Assembly: GCA_038503075.1 (NCBI GenBank)
Contig: JBCAML010000005.1
Location: 930,001-994,000, forward strand
DNA length: 64,000 bases
From: Gyromitra esculenta
Lineage: Eukaryota; Ascomycota; Pezizomycetes; Pezizales; Discinaceae
Direction: 5' to 3'
The notes under the pieces are model-generated. The model saw only the letters and a program-made list of their open reading frames with translations, searched no databases and had not been told where the DNA came from. The position numbers and the translations under genes were made by a program. The first letter of the stretch is position 1, and each line of letters starts with the position of its first letter. Below are positions 1 through 10,905 of this stretch, one piece after another.

Positions 1-3000
1 AGCACCATCAATTTTTTACCTGTATCTATGGGCATCTCAAAGTTGGGGAATGCTTTTGAAAAATAAATTTTCATCTTGCTATACCTACTTGTACTAAGTA
101 GGCTGATAGTTCACTCACATCGATGGTAATTGATTCCATAAACGTTGTTGAGGTATAAGACCTCAGGCTCGTTCCCATCCCCTACTACCTTTGGCTGCTG
201 CGCACCGTAGGTAGCAACCTCCGGTAGTATGGGGCTGCCAGTGGGCATGAGACTAAGGCAGCGTGCTAGTGTGACTGTCCTGGGTAACAGGTCAAAAGCC
301 TACTAGTACTAGTAGGCAGCAGGGTGACTGACCCAACCTAGGTCCGGCCTATTTTATGACCAGAATTTGCTGTGGTATTGGTACAGTATTGCTACCATAT
401 CCCCTAGAATATAGTATTCATAGATAGCTCGATCTAAGTCGGAATTATTCAAAATATTGAATTTAGGGTAAAATGCAGCAGCACTATTAGAGCAAATCCA
501 CCCCCCTTTTTGGTATTGTATGCTTAAATTTGTAGGAAAAAGTGCCCCGCTCAACTACCTTGCTTCTCAAGCGACTTGAGTTGTTCCGCAGCTTGTCCCG
601 ACCCTACTATTCAAACTCTGAGATACATATGGTAAAGGAGTTCTGCTTAAATACCGCGAAACAAAGTGTCTTGCGTCCTTAGTTTTAAGATGTGGCGAAG
701 TGCATGTAGTTGTATATAACGAGTATTAATTTTAACGTGCGATTTTGACTTAAAAAAGTATACTGTCGACACGCAAACGCTAGCGTAGTCTGAAGTCTCC
801 TCGCGAGAATCGAGTGCAGGATTTATAACTACGGGATTCCTAGGTATGATGTTATTAGATCTAGAGATCTCAAACGTTTTAGGTAATTATAAGGGGTGGT
901 CAAGAGGATAGAAACGATCGCGAGATAAATCATCAATACATATAGATTCAACTTTAGCGGATAAATCATGACCCTTAGTTCATACAGTGGCGGAAAGAGA
1001 GGTGTTTTCACTACCGCGTCGGTGAGAAATACGGGTTTAAGTTGGAAATGCTACCGAGTTGAGCAAAAAGTCCTGTAACACAGCTGACTTAATCTAGCAT
1101 TCTCCAGAATATCGCATCAATGCCGTACCAGAAGCATCCAGCTTTCCCGTACTGATTATCTAGTGGTACGAGAGCTTTCTTTTCATATATATCTAGAGTT
1201 GCAGTGAGTGAGACCTATCGAATTGACCATGACTTAGAGCACATCTTAGCAGTGCGGGCTCCCAAATGCTTCCTGAATTTGGTATCAAGTCCATTCAACT
1301 CTGATAAATCTCCCAACATAATTCATACATGTAGTGCAGTTAGCCTACTGAAATTTACCCCTCCTTGTGAGCCTGACAGAAGGTCTAATCGTTTTAGGAA
1401 CATCATTGCAGCCTGTCAAGATTAAATCAAAGGTGAAAGCTGCAATGGTACCATTTCATGATCATCAATACTACGAAAAAATCATAAACTCCAAATATAA
1501 ATTCATACCCTATCACTTGGTTTTGGCCTCAGACTGTTGCGACAGCCATAGAATCAATCACCAATCAACTCCTTTCAACATCAACTCCGTCAATTTCTAC
1601 AAGATATTATGGCAGAGTTAACGTTTACTTAGCCGATCAACAATATCAAAAGGGCAGCGGGGAGAACAAGTGAAAAAATTGCTATACTACATATAGATAG
1701 AGGAATATATTTAGATCTGTGATATTCGACTCCGTACTTTTATCTAGAGGCGAATTAGAGCTACATGTACCATATGCATATAAATCCTATTCATTCTAGT
1801 GGGATACGTGTCTATATACCATTATATACCAAAGTCTAAACGTTGAGCATAATTAGATAATGCTAATACATATATGTAATTCCTGAAGCCCATTTTCGCT
1901 GAACTCGATATTTGGCTGCCTGTAGAGTAGAGTACAAAAACTATGGAGAGAATTGAATGCTAGGGCTGGTGCTTGGCCCTCGAGTTTTTAGCAGCGTGCT
2001 AGCTGCACGGTTGATTGCGCATGTAGCTAACATATGGTGTTCTACATGTAGGTATAGTAGATGAGAAACTAGCTGATTTGAAATATATAAGATAATGCGA
2101 TATACCAATCGTGGAATACTTTAGCCTCGTCGCTAGATTAGGAATATTTGGTTTATGAGAAACTTAGAATGAGATATTCGTTGAATTCTAGCGTATAGGC
2201 ACGAGAAAAATTCAAGAGAATAGTGGCTGAGCTTTAAAACTACTTCTGTACTTACCTCAACGATATTTGGTGGCAGCTTGACTATCACTTCATTAAATTT
2301 CTGTCTCCGAGCTTCCTGGGAAATCCTGGTATAGAGGTGCTTTCGCTTCGGCGGTGGGGTCCGCTAAGCTGGGGCAGAGTCCGGGGACTTGGTTTGATGT
2401 CACATGATCTGCATTACCGCTAGTTCGGTCCCAAAAGCAGGGAGGATTTTGTCGCCAGGCAGAAGGTGGGCTATGAGCTATAAAATTGGTCGTATTACAA
2501 GGGAAAATTTAGCTGAGGACTCGGTGAGCTCTGATGCGAGTTCTCAGTAGTTCTGTACGTAGTTAACATGTGGAAGAGGAGAACTTGGCTGATTGCAGTT
2601 TTTCGCAGGAGAGCCCTACTCTAAAGTAATATCACGTGTCTTAATCTATATGGATTCTGGTCACTCCCGTTTAGCCACAAGAACTCTGCACCTGTTGTTG
2701 ATAACACGAAGATGACTAGCCTGTACACTGAATCGCTTGCTAATTCTTGTTCCTGAGTTAGATGTATGTGGAGAATGAGAAGAACATTACCATTATCCTG
2801 GAACCCTCCAAATAGAAGTGCAGTCAGTGCACACGTATTCGTGCTGCTGGTATTCATAGTTCCATTTTGGAAAATCTGCACAGTAAGACATGTAAACAAT
2901 ATGCTAAAGTGGGATTGTTGTGTTGATTTTTCTGTAGGTGAATACCTCTTTTGAACTCATCCTATTCCTTTTACACATACTTAGGATTTGAGTCTACATA

Positions 3001-3790
3001 TCATGCAAGAATAGCTGCAGCTGGCGGGGGCGGCGTATCTTCCAAGGCCTCTGATTCGGTGAAAAAGGGCAAAAGAGAGGTTTGACAGGCCGTTGAGATG
3101 CAGCACATGCAGGAAGGAGGACAGGAGATGCCAACAACAGATCCATAGCAACGAGGGCAGAGGGGTTTGCTGCCGGTTGCTGGGAGACAACCAAGGTTTT
3201 GGTCTGCCTTTTCCCGATGCGGACCAGGGAGGAGATTGATCAGGATGCGGGGGCTGAGGTTGCTGTGGCAACAGTCACGGAGCCGCTGCTCGCGTTGCCA
3301 GCTCAGTGGTAGGTAAACAATGGGAGGGTTGCAAAAAGCTTCCCCACAACGGAACACGCAGTTTGACGAGATTCTTGAGCCCGGTTTGTTACTTATCCCC
3401 TCAGTCTCCCATCTGCCTGCTTCTTTTTCTTCTCTCTTCTCCCTCCTTCCTTGTTCAAGCCCTCGTGACAGTCAGTCTCTCCTTCGCTTGAACTCTTTGT
3501 TGGTTTCTGTGGTGTCTCGAAGAGTTTCTTCACCCCCTTTCTGCCCCTTTGCTACATCCGTTGTCCGTTTCCTTCCCCACACTGCTCACAATCTCCACCT
3601 TTATTATTCATCTGTTTACCATCTTCTTCTTTGTATTCTGAGTAGGTCTTCAGAGAGCTGGTGGCTCCCTTCGTATCAATTGCAGGTGCAATTGTTCGAC
3701 TTCCTCCAACTTTCGTATAGACTCTGCAATCTGGATACAAACATCGACACGGCTACCTACATATTCTTATAGAAATATTCTCTCACTGCG
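1..3790. other. Non-coding region upstream of the formin-GBD gene
   Basis: I see no convincing gene here. The left 2.9 kb is A+T-rich with frequent stops in all frames, and its open frames are all under 100 codons. A repeat end lies at about 984-1154 (listed separately). From about 3380 to 3780 the + strand becomes strongly pyrimidine-rich, as expected for the promoter and leader of the gene starting at 3791. Open frames in that leader are a by-product of its composition. Confidence 0.6.
984..1154 (+). repeat. Dispersed repeat copy 1, hAT-like CAGTGGC end
   Basis: The stretch beginning CAGTGGCGGA and running to CTTTCCCGTACT is repeated in inverse orientation at 8325-8461. The best-matching core (1039-1152) aligns base for base with the second copy apart from about ten substitutions, most of them transitions. 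Copy 1 carries about 28 extra bases just inside the CAGTGGC end. A CAGTGGCGGA-type terminus is typical of hAT transposons. No partner terminus or transposase is visible, so this is an element end or a deletion relic. Confidence 0.7.
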
Positions 3791-6700
3791 ATGGCTCCCA
3801 CCATGGCTCCAATCTCGACTATGACGCCCCCCCCCCATACTCCTAGCCATAAACGGTCAGCTACCTCAATCTTCAGGTCTATTGTTTCGCCGCATAAGTC
3901 TTCCCACAAGAAGATTGCATCGCAGTCTCTCGGCCCTTCGAACCCACTTAATACATATATGGTGGCCAGCTCTCGAGTTCCTCCACAATTATCACCCCTC
4001 GATCCTTCGACCTTTTTGCCTCCCTTAGAACCTCCGCAAGCTCCATTTGCTCAACAAGCTCGCCACAAAAGGTCTCTCTCCTCGCTATCGATTGCCTCCT
4101 TCACTTCTAAAAAAGAAGTTCCGGGTTCTCCTACTAGATCTATTAGGGGTAGTATGGATATTAGAGGAGCCGTGTTTGATATCCTTCACGGCGATCAAAA
4201 CTCCGTAAAACATGAAAAAAAGCCCAATAAAACAAGGAGTACGATCGACTTTTCAATCCTTAGGCAGAAAGGTCATAGAGGCAAGAAGTCTATGCATGAT
4301 CTAAAGAGTTTATTTAGAGACAAAGAAAATCAAAGACCAACTCCAGAAATTACTCCTAGTTCTTCTACAGGTTCCGGGTTCGTCACCGAGCCTAACTCTG
4401 TTAGCGGCGGCCCTACTGGCCTACCAGGATTGCCCCTCTTCACCCTGCCCCAGAACCATCCCCACGCCCAAGGAACGAGGTTCGGCAATTCAAAGGCCAA
4501 CACTCCACGAATTACTCCGCAGCCTTCAACTGCCTCTCTACAGCGAAGTCTCTTACCTGCTTTGCCATTACCCACAGCACCGCGTTCTTCGGGCTCTTCT
4601 GCGGATTCAAGTTCTCCATCGAGCACCAAACGGGCGAGTACGGACCAACAGCGGGTAAGCACCGATGAATTAGTTAGGAAGTACACACCGATAGAATACA
4701 CACCCTCATCTCAGCGAAATTTCTTCCAACAGTATGAGCCAATGCTCGTTCCTAAGCCTACATCCAGCGTCGGCTCAAAGCAACGTCCGAAGAGCTCTTA
4801 CATCCCACATTCGGCCTCCGTTGCACCCACTGGATTTAACGTAGCTCCTCCGAGAAGAACTAGTTTTGAGCTCCGACAAGACTGGGAGAAGAGGCAACCG
4901 GAGGCTTCTAGTGATGACTCTGCTGGTAAACGGTCACCAACTGGTAGCGAGGGCGATGGAATGAAAGGTAAGTGTGGAAGCGGTGCAGGATTGGATTTGA
5001 CAGGAATTGATATCGCATTTGAAGCGTTACTGGTTTGTTACTCTCACGTCATAGCGGATCACTCGGTGAACTTCGTTTCACTAACCTTGCCTGAAATAGG
5101 ACTCTAGAGGTGTCCCAACGAATATGCGTGACCGCATGCGTAGTCTTGATATCAGGGTCAAACAGGAGTTTATCCGGAAAGAAGCCCAGATTGAGAAATC
5201 CGCCGAAAAAAGTGCGAATTCTTCTTTCTCTGGTGCCGGCATCTTTGGGAAAAGGCCCCAAACTTCGTACAATACAAAATCGGAGGTTAGACCCAAATCA
5301 AACGAAGGCGATGAAGGCCAACCAACAAGCCCTGTTAAAAAAATCAGACCACGAAGTCGCACGTTTGTTGGTACTACAAAGGGAGGGGAGCTTCCCGTTG
5401 CTCCAACTGCACCTGGTTCGCCTAAGAAGAAGAATTTCGAAATGGGACCCCCGCCTGAAAAAGCTCTGAGGGTCAAGGGCGCCATTTTCCCACCCACTTC
5501 TACCGCCGCGATAGCGAGCAATGGCCCCACATCACCAGTTATGGTGACGACTCTCATCCCGGAAGAGTGGGTAGATTGGCTAGAAGTCGCCGGAGTACCA
5601 AAGAACATGGGCAACAAGATGTTTGCAGAGGAAACTGGCGGAAAGGGTCCTACCGGAAGCGGTGAATCTGGCATGAAAGATGTTGAGATCCCAGCTTTGC
5701 ATAAGCTCAGACTCGTTCTTAGGAATGAACGTTTGAAATGGGTCGAGAAATTCGTTGAATTGGGTGGAATGCAGGCAGTATGGGGTGTTGTTGAGCGGGT
5801 ACTTGGTGTTGAGTGGAGGTAACTTTCCCCCATTTCACGAATGATGTTTTCTCACGATATTAATCTACTTTGGTTATATAGAGAGGACCATGAGGACCAA
5901 TTGCTTCATGAATTGCTTCTCTGTCTTAAAGCGCTCTGCACTGCCACCTCAGCTCTTAGGAAGCTATTGGAAATGGAAACCACTATCTTCCCACGGTTGA
6001 TCGAGCTTCTATTTGACGAAGAGAAGAAAGGTCCCTCAGAGTTTACTACTCGCGGCCTAATTATACAGTTGCTCTTTACTCATCTTTCCAACGCAACCAT
6101 CGGACAGCGCCCGGAGAGAACCCGCAGAATTTTGGCATACATTGCCGACAAACTTCCCAAAGAAGACAAGCGACCAATTGAGTTTATCGAAGCAGCACAT
6201 ACCAGAAGACCCTACAAGAGATGGTGCAAAGAGGTTGTGAACGTTACAAAAGAGGTCTTCTGGATATTCCTGCATGGAACAAACGTCATTCCTCTTGCTA
6301 CATCCCGAGATCCCACCGACGAACACGAAACATACAGCTCCCTTCACTTCCCTGCTGACCGCCCACCAGTCCCAGCTGCTCCATATGTTGGCGGTGTTGA
6401 ATGGGAGGCGACGAACTATCTTGCCAATCACTTGGACTTACTTAACGCGTGCACTGCAAGCTTGGAGACAAGAGAAGAGAGAAACGATTTTCGCCTCGAT
6501 CTACGAAATTCTGGATGGGAAAAGGTTCTCGGTGGCAGTTTAAGGACTTGCAAAGAGAAGTTACATACTGCACTTCATGAGGGACTCAAGACATGGGTTG
6601 CCGCTGCTGCCGCCGATGAGTGGGAGGTGGCTGATGTGAGGTTTGGACCAAGATTCGAGAGGCACTATCACAAGGAGATTAGCGACAAAGAGGAGAGAAA

Positions 6701-6824
6701 GGAGCAAAGGAAAAAAAAGGCACTTCTTCAACAGCAACAGGAAGAATCAAAGCTCGCGCTCCCCAAATTGAGCTTTGAACAAGGTAGTAATCGTAAGGTA
6801 GAGAGTGAAGGATGGCTTTATTGA
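3791..6824 (+). CDS. rid1: Formin GTPase-binding-domain protein (Rid1-like)
   Basis: Three exons: 3791-4967, 5110-5818 and 5882-6824, giving 942 residues. The first ~390 residues are low-complexity and rich in Ser, Pro and Thr. From about residue 395 the protein follows the Drf_GBD/FH3 pattern of formins: GVPTNMRDRMRSLD, then EEWVDWLEVAGVP near 546, then helical repeats with LRNERLKWVEKF and LLHELLLCLKALCTA. No proline-rich FH1, actin-nucleating FH2 or DAD follows. The chain ends soon after a charged KEERKEQRKKK coiled segment. It is therefore not a formin but one of the free-standing GBD proteins annotated in other fungi as Rid1. A role in Rho/Rac signalling to polarity or septation is inferred from the family. 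The first intron (142 bases) is longer than the second, and its acceptor after CTCTAGAG was chosen by frame and conservation. Confidence 0.85.
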
Positions 6825-7755
6825 GCTATTTGTTTTGTTTTCTGAATTTTATGTTCCTAGGTTTTGTTTTTTTGGTGTGTTCGGAGTATTTCCTTGGGTT
6901 TCTGTTATCACTTACTACCTTTCAAAGCGATCGATCATTGGAATATTTACGACGATTAGACGAATCTTTTTTCCTTTTGCTCTATTTTACACCTCTTTTA
7001 TCGTCTTTCTATTACCTTATTGCTTGGCATTTCTCTCTTTATATTTGCATTTGAGGATTTGGGGACGAAAGGAATGATACCATGGGTTGTGCTAGTAGGT
7101 TGGAGGGAGTTGTGGACGATGACGACGAAAATACTAACGACACCCGGGCTGGTAGTTGGAAGAGCAAACAAAATCTCATAAATATCTTTACGATGGGAGT
7201 CCTGGGTTTTGAGTTTTCACTACAAGAAGAATTTGGGCGGTGTCTTATCTTTTATTTTTATATTCTTCAAAGGCTATTCAATATTGGATGACTCTTTTTT
7301 CTTTGATTTGTATGTGTTTTGTTTTGCTTTATTGGTTTTCCTTGGTCTTGGTTTAATTGTCTATATAGAGACGTCCCGTGCTATTTTATTGCACTGGCAT
7401 CTCACCCGGAGTTTTTTATTCTTTGTCTTTATTTTTAACTATTATACCAGTCTTTTCTTCCCTTTCTAATTCCCTTTCCTCATGTTTTAACTTTTTGTCA
7501 ATAGTTTCATGTTTACGTTCGATGCGGTGTGGTCTTGGAGACCTGTCAAGCTATGATATACCTTGCATATTCCTGGAGCGCCGACGAGCAAGGTTATGGA
7601 GGGCGAGTGCTTATTTCTGTTTTGGATGGTTGGCAGAGAGTGGTGGCCGGAAATTTTTCAAATGCTGTAACGATAGTTAACGAATATTTCAAACTGATTT
7701 TGGAAACTATCTTCTTTTTGAGGTCTCAGACATGATTTCTAATGGGGAGAAACCC

Positions 7756-8192
7756 TTTTCAATGCCAGCGTACTAGCCACAAACACCTTTAGAATACCAT
7801 CCAACGCCGAACAGAACCAGAGACACACGGAACCCTCTCTTTATCACATAAACAGTCCCGCTATTGATCAAAGTCTCCTAGTTTCTACTAGATATAGTAA
7901 CACTTTGAGCACATCGTCTCCCTAAGATTTTTCCTAAGCTCCAGCTGCTCCAGCTACCCTAAATACGCCTCGCTTAAACTAAATAATGTCTAGCAGGACC
8001 ATACACGCTGACTCAAAGGGTTCCCATCGCTAAATGCACCTAATTATTATTTATTTAAGTTTGGGGGGTAGGAATAGTATGGTAGCGCGCTGTGTGTGTG
8101 GTTTAGGCAGAGGGTTCCGTGTGTCTCTGGTTGTACTCGGCGCTGGATGGTACTCTAAAGGTGTTTGTGGCTAGTACGCTGGCATTGAAAAA
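7756..8192. mobile_element. Fold-back / MITE-like element with ~85 bp terminal inverted repeats
   Basis: The left arm (7756-7839, starting TTTTCAATGCCAGCG) and the right arm (8107-8192, ending CGCTGGCATTGAAAAA) are reverse complements with only a handful of differences over about 84 bases. The interior of roughly 265 bases has no coding potential. Length, long arms and lack of a transposase fit a non-autonomous fold-back or MITE element. I cannot identify a clear target-site duplication, so the family is unassigned. Confidence 0.8.
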
Positions 8193-8324
8193 GTTATCTC
8201 AATATTTGGGTGTTGTTTGTCTACGCCTCGCCTCTTTTCAGTATCCATAGAATTACGAGTGATATCGCATGATACACCAAATATCGATGGTTTTTTTTTG
8301 GCCTAACTCATTAATTGTAACTAT

Positions 8325-8461
8325 AGTACGGGAAAGCTGGGTGTGTTTGGTACGGCATTGATGCGATATTCAGGAGAATGCCAGGTTAAGTCGGCTGTGT
8401 TACAGAACTTTTTGCCCAACTCGGTAGCATTTCCAACCTAAAAACCTATTTCTGCCACTGT
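8325..8461 (-). repeat. Dispersed repeat copy 2, inverted relative to copy 1
   Basis: This is the reverse-complement copy of the repeat at 984-1154, ending in GCCACTG (CAGTGGC read on the minus strand). It shares the whole core from the CAGTGGC terminus to CTTTCCCGTACT. Similarity to copy 1 stops abruptly at about 8325, and I see no second terminus. Confidence 0.7.
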
Positions 8462-9106
8462 AGCACTCAAGTTATGGAAATACAAACTATCGTCTTCTCA
8501 TCTCATATCCCATCTTCTTGGCTACATAGTCTAAAGCCCACGCTTTACAGCCAAAATATTTTAACCCAGATGACAAACGGAATATAATAAACCAAGCCAA
8601 AACAAAACTAACTAAAAATAAAATAAAAAATAAACGCTTTTCCTAAAATATATAAAAAAAGCCAACATAACCACAGCTACATGTATCAACCATCTCGCAT
8701 CCGCCATAAAACAATTTAAACAATTCTCCAAACCCTCTTACTGTTAGCTCAAATCCATCATTTCTACCACCAACTTCGTCCTGCGACAGCTCTTCCCACA
8801 CCTTATCTTTGTATTCTTCATCTCTCTCCAAATATTAGTGAAAACAGTACTTTTGTCTTATCATGAGCAGAATCCAATCGCTGAGAGCTTCATACCACAT
8901 GCTAAGCGGACACTAGAATGGTGGGCTAATGCTCATAGGGATGTAGATGTTCCACCGAAGGGGTCCATAGAATAAGGGAGAATTTTGACTTGGGGAGTTT
9001 CTAAACCTCAATTAAGTCCTTTCCACCATAACTACTTCATTTTTCTCAGAAAGAAAATAGCAACTTGTGATCGTCTCGGTCTTCAAATATAATAGCACAA
9101 GCCAGT

Positions 9107-9424
9107 ATGGGTTGTGGATCGCTCAGCACTCTTCGTACCCTACGCCATTCACCTGCCTCCTCGCACGCACCAACTATCGGTCCTCGACATCATATTCCCC
9201 TTCCTGCACCCAGATCAATTCCTGTTTTTACAGTCTTGGAAGGCTACGAAAGCTACGGAAGTGAGGTAGCGTTGGATGAGAATTCCTGGCGTCCATATTA
9301 CGAGAGGCAGGCTAGCGCTATGACACCTCTAGCATATTCAATACACGGATATGATGCGCCAAGTGCAAGGGATTATGAGGAAGGAGATAAAAAGAAGAAA
9401 AGAAGAAGAGTCCAACGGTTTTAG
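9107..9424 (+). CDS. Possible small protein with MGCGS lipidation-type N-terminus
   Basis: A 105-codon intronless frame starts with MGCGSLSTLR. Gly2 followed by Cys3 and Ser5/Ser7 resembles N-myristoylation plus palmitoylation signals. The middle is Pro/His-rich, then acidic and tyrosine-rich (GYESYGSEVALDE). It ends in a polybasic KKKKRRRVQRF tail that could hold a lipid-anchored protein on a membrane. The composition looks more protein-like than other frames in this 4 kb gap. I recognise no family, and chance cannot be excluded at this length. An unspliced start or additional exons remain possible. Confidence 0.4.
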   Translation: MGCGSLSTLRTLRHSPASSHAPTIGPRHHIPLPAPRSIPVFTVLEGYESYGSEVALDENSWRPYYERQASAMTPLAYSIHGYDAPSARDYEEGDKKKKRRRVQRF

Positions 9425-10905
9425 AGGCGGGGGTTGTGGGAAGAAATTTAATGGCATCGTTCAAGAATAGCCGGTATTCTTTATCTCAAGTTCATCTTGC
9501 TTTTTGGGTTGTCCCCTTTATGATTGCTAGATCCGTCTGACGGAGCCGTAGTCATGGTCATCATAGATCGGACCATTTAGGCTACATGTTTTTCAGCTAC
9601 AGATATACGATTATTGGCTTAGAGTGAAGTTTAACCAGTGATAATGAAAATCTTGTTATGCATTACCCCCAAGAATGGCGATTCACGGAGAAAGAGATGA
9701 ATAGAGTATAAATAGGAATAACTAAGATGTCTACATGTATCTAAGATATTTGATAGTCGTTAGTAGCATACATGTAGCCTGTTACTCATCTGCAGGCGTC
9801 GCTCTCGCATAAATTCTGCAATTTCGAGTGAGGTTTTGATGCATGTCCCAGATAATGCCCTCTCCGATAGCGGCTATATGATATGGTGTTTTGTTTTCAG
9901 TATTTCTAACCGTTGACGGGAGTTGTGTGTACTAAAAGCGTCTTAATGAATGATTCACCGCAGCATATGTACATATGTATGCATATTTAGTGCTATCACG
10001 CCAGCATACTATTGCAATTGTTGCGTTCCAATAGTGTATTAGAAATCGATTCTTGCCTGAATAATATTGTTACAAAGCTTAAGGCTGTCGTTCGGGTTGT
10101 TGGTTCTTACATCCAGAAGAACACGAATAAAGTATCGTGCTTACAATCTGTTTGTCCTGCCTACTTGATCGATAGCCTTGCTGCCGATGCCGGTTTCCGG
10201 CAATTGTGAGCATGATCCCCTTGATAACTATTACTCAGTGGTGAAGAGTTATTTGTTGTAACACCTCCTCGGCAGTGATGTTAGCACCTTTAGTGAATGG
10301 TAATTTGATATGCTCATCAGATCAAAAGATAGAGATGGCTGGATCTAAATGGCCAGAAGGTGTAGAGCGCGTCTGTAAATCTCCTGTAGCCCAGTATTTA
10401 CCTGCCAATTGCCTAATCGCTTCCTGAAATCAAAGCCCATTCTGGAGGGTTTCAACTGTATTTGCTCAATTGGCCTAATCATATATTTCTGCCTGTGTCT
10501 TATTTGTTGAAGGCTGTGACCTCTTTGCTCGAACCGTTTTAAAATTCTAGATCTATAAACACCTCGTAGCTAATAATTGGCACTTGTATAAAGGACTTCT
10601 TCAGTTTGGTGAACTTTTACGCGGTTGGGATAACCGCTACCGGGAATAAAGTTCAGTTGAACTCAGGCAAGTATGACAAAAGCTGCTGGGTAGTTAGGCG
10701 TGGCCTGTCATTCGCTCTTCCGTCCGATTTAGGTTTAGATGGGTTCTCTCGATCGTGGGTAGAGTGCGGCTGTGGTATTTTGATTGTTTAGATGTTGAGG
10801 GGAACCCTAAACTTAGAGGTCACCTGGTGAGCCGTGAGAGCCGCGTCTAGTTACGGTAAACAACGACAGCACCCAAAACCTACCCCTTCCCTCGAGCCTC
10901 TCAAA
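9425..10905. other. Intergenic region before SEC10
   Basis: I see no gene. Open frames at 10012-10209 and 10606-10791 are short, lack similarity that I recognise and have no splice context. The last ~110 bases before 10906 contain GAACCCTAAAC and a C-rich leader and are probably the SEC10 promoter. Confidence 0.55.

Larger units (their letters stand above)
6825..9106. other. Intergenic region with two repeat copies
   Basis: The first ~900 bases after the formin-GBD stop are T-rich on the + strand and probably hold its 3' UTR. Open frames here are driven by T-richness and look unlike proteins. The rest is A+T-rich and contains the fold-back element at 7756-8192 and an inverted repeat copy at 8325-8461. 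I see no gene. Confidence 0.6.

Noticed and set aside
3320..3772. 150-codon frame upstream of the formin-GBD gene
   Set aside because: It lies in the pyrimidine-rich leader, is Ser/Leu-rich and has no family features.
8643..8831. 62-codon minus-strand frame (MERDEEYKDKVWEE...)
   Set aside because: It is too short, in A+T-rich DNA, without similarity or splice context.
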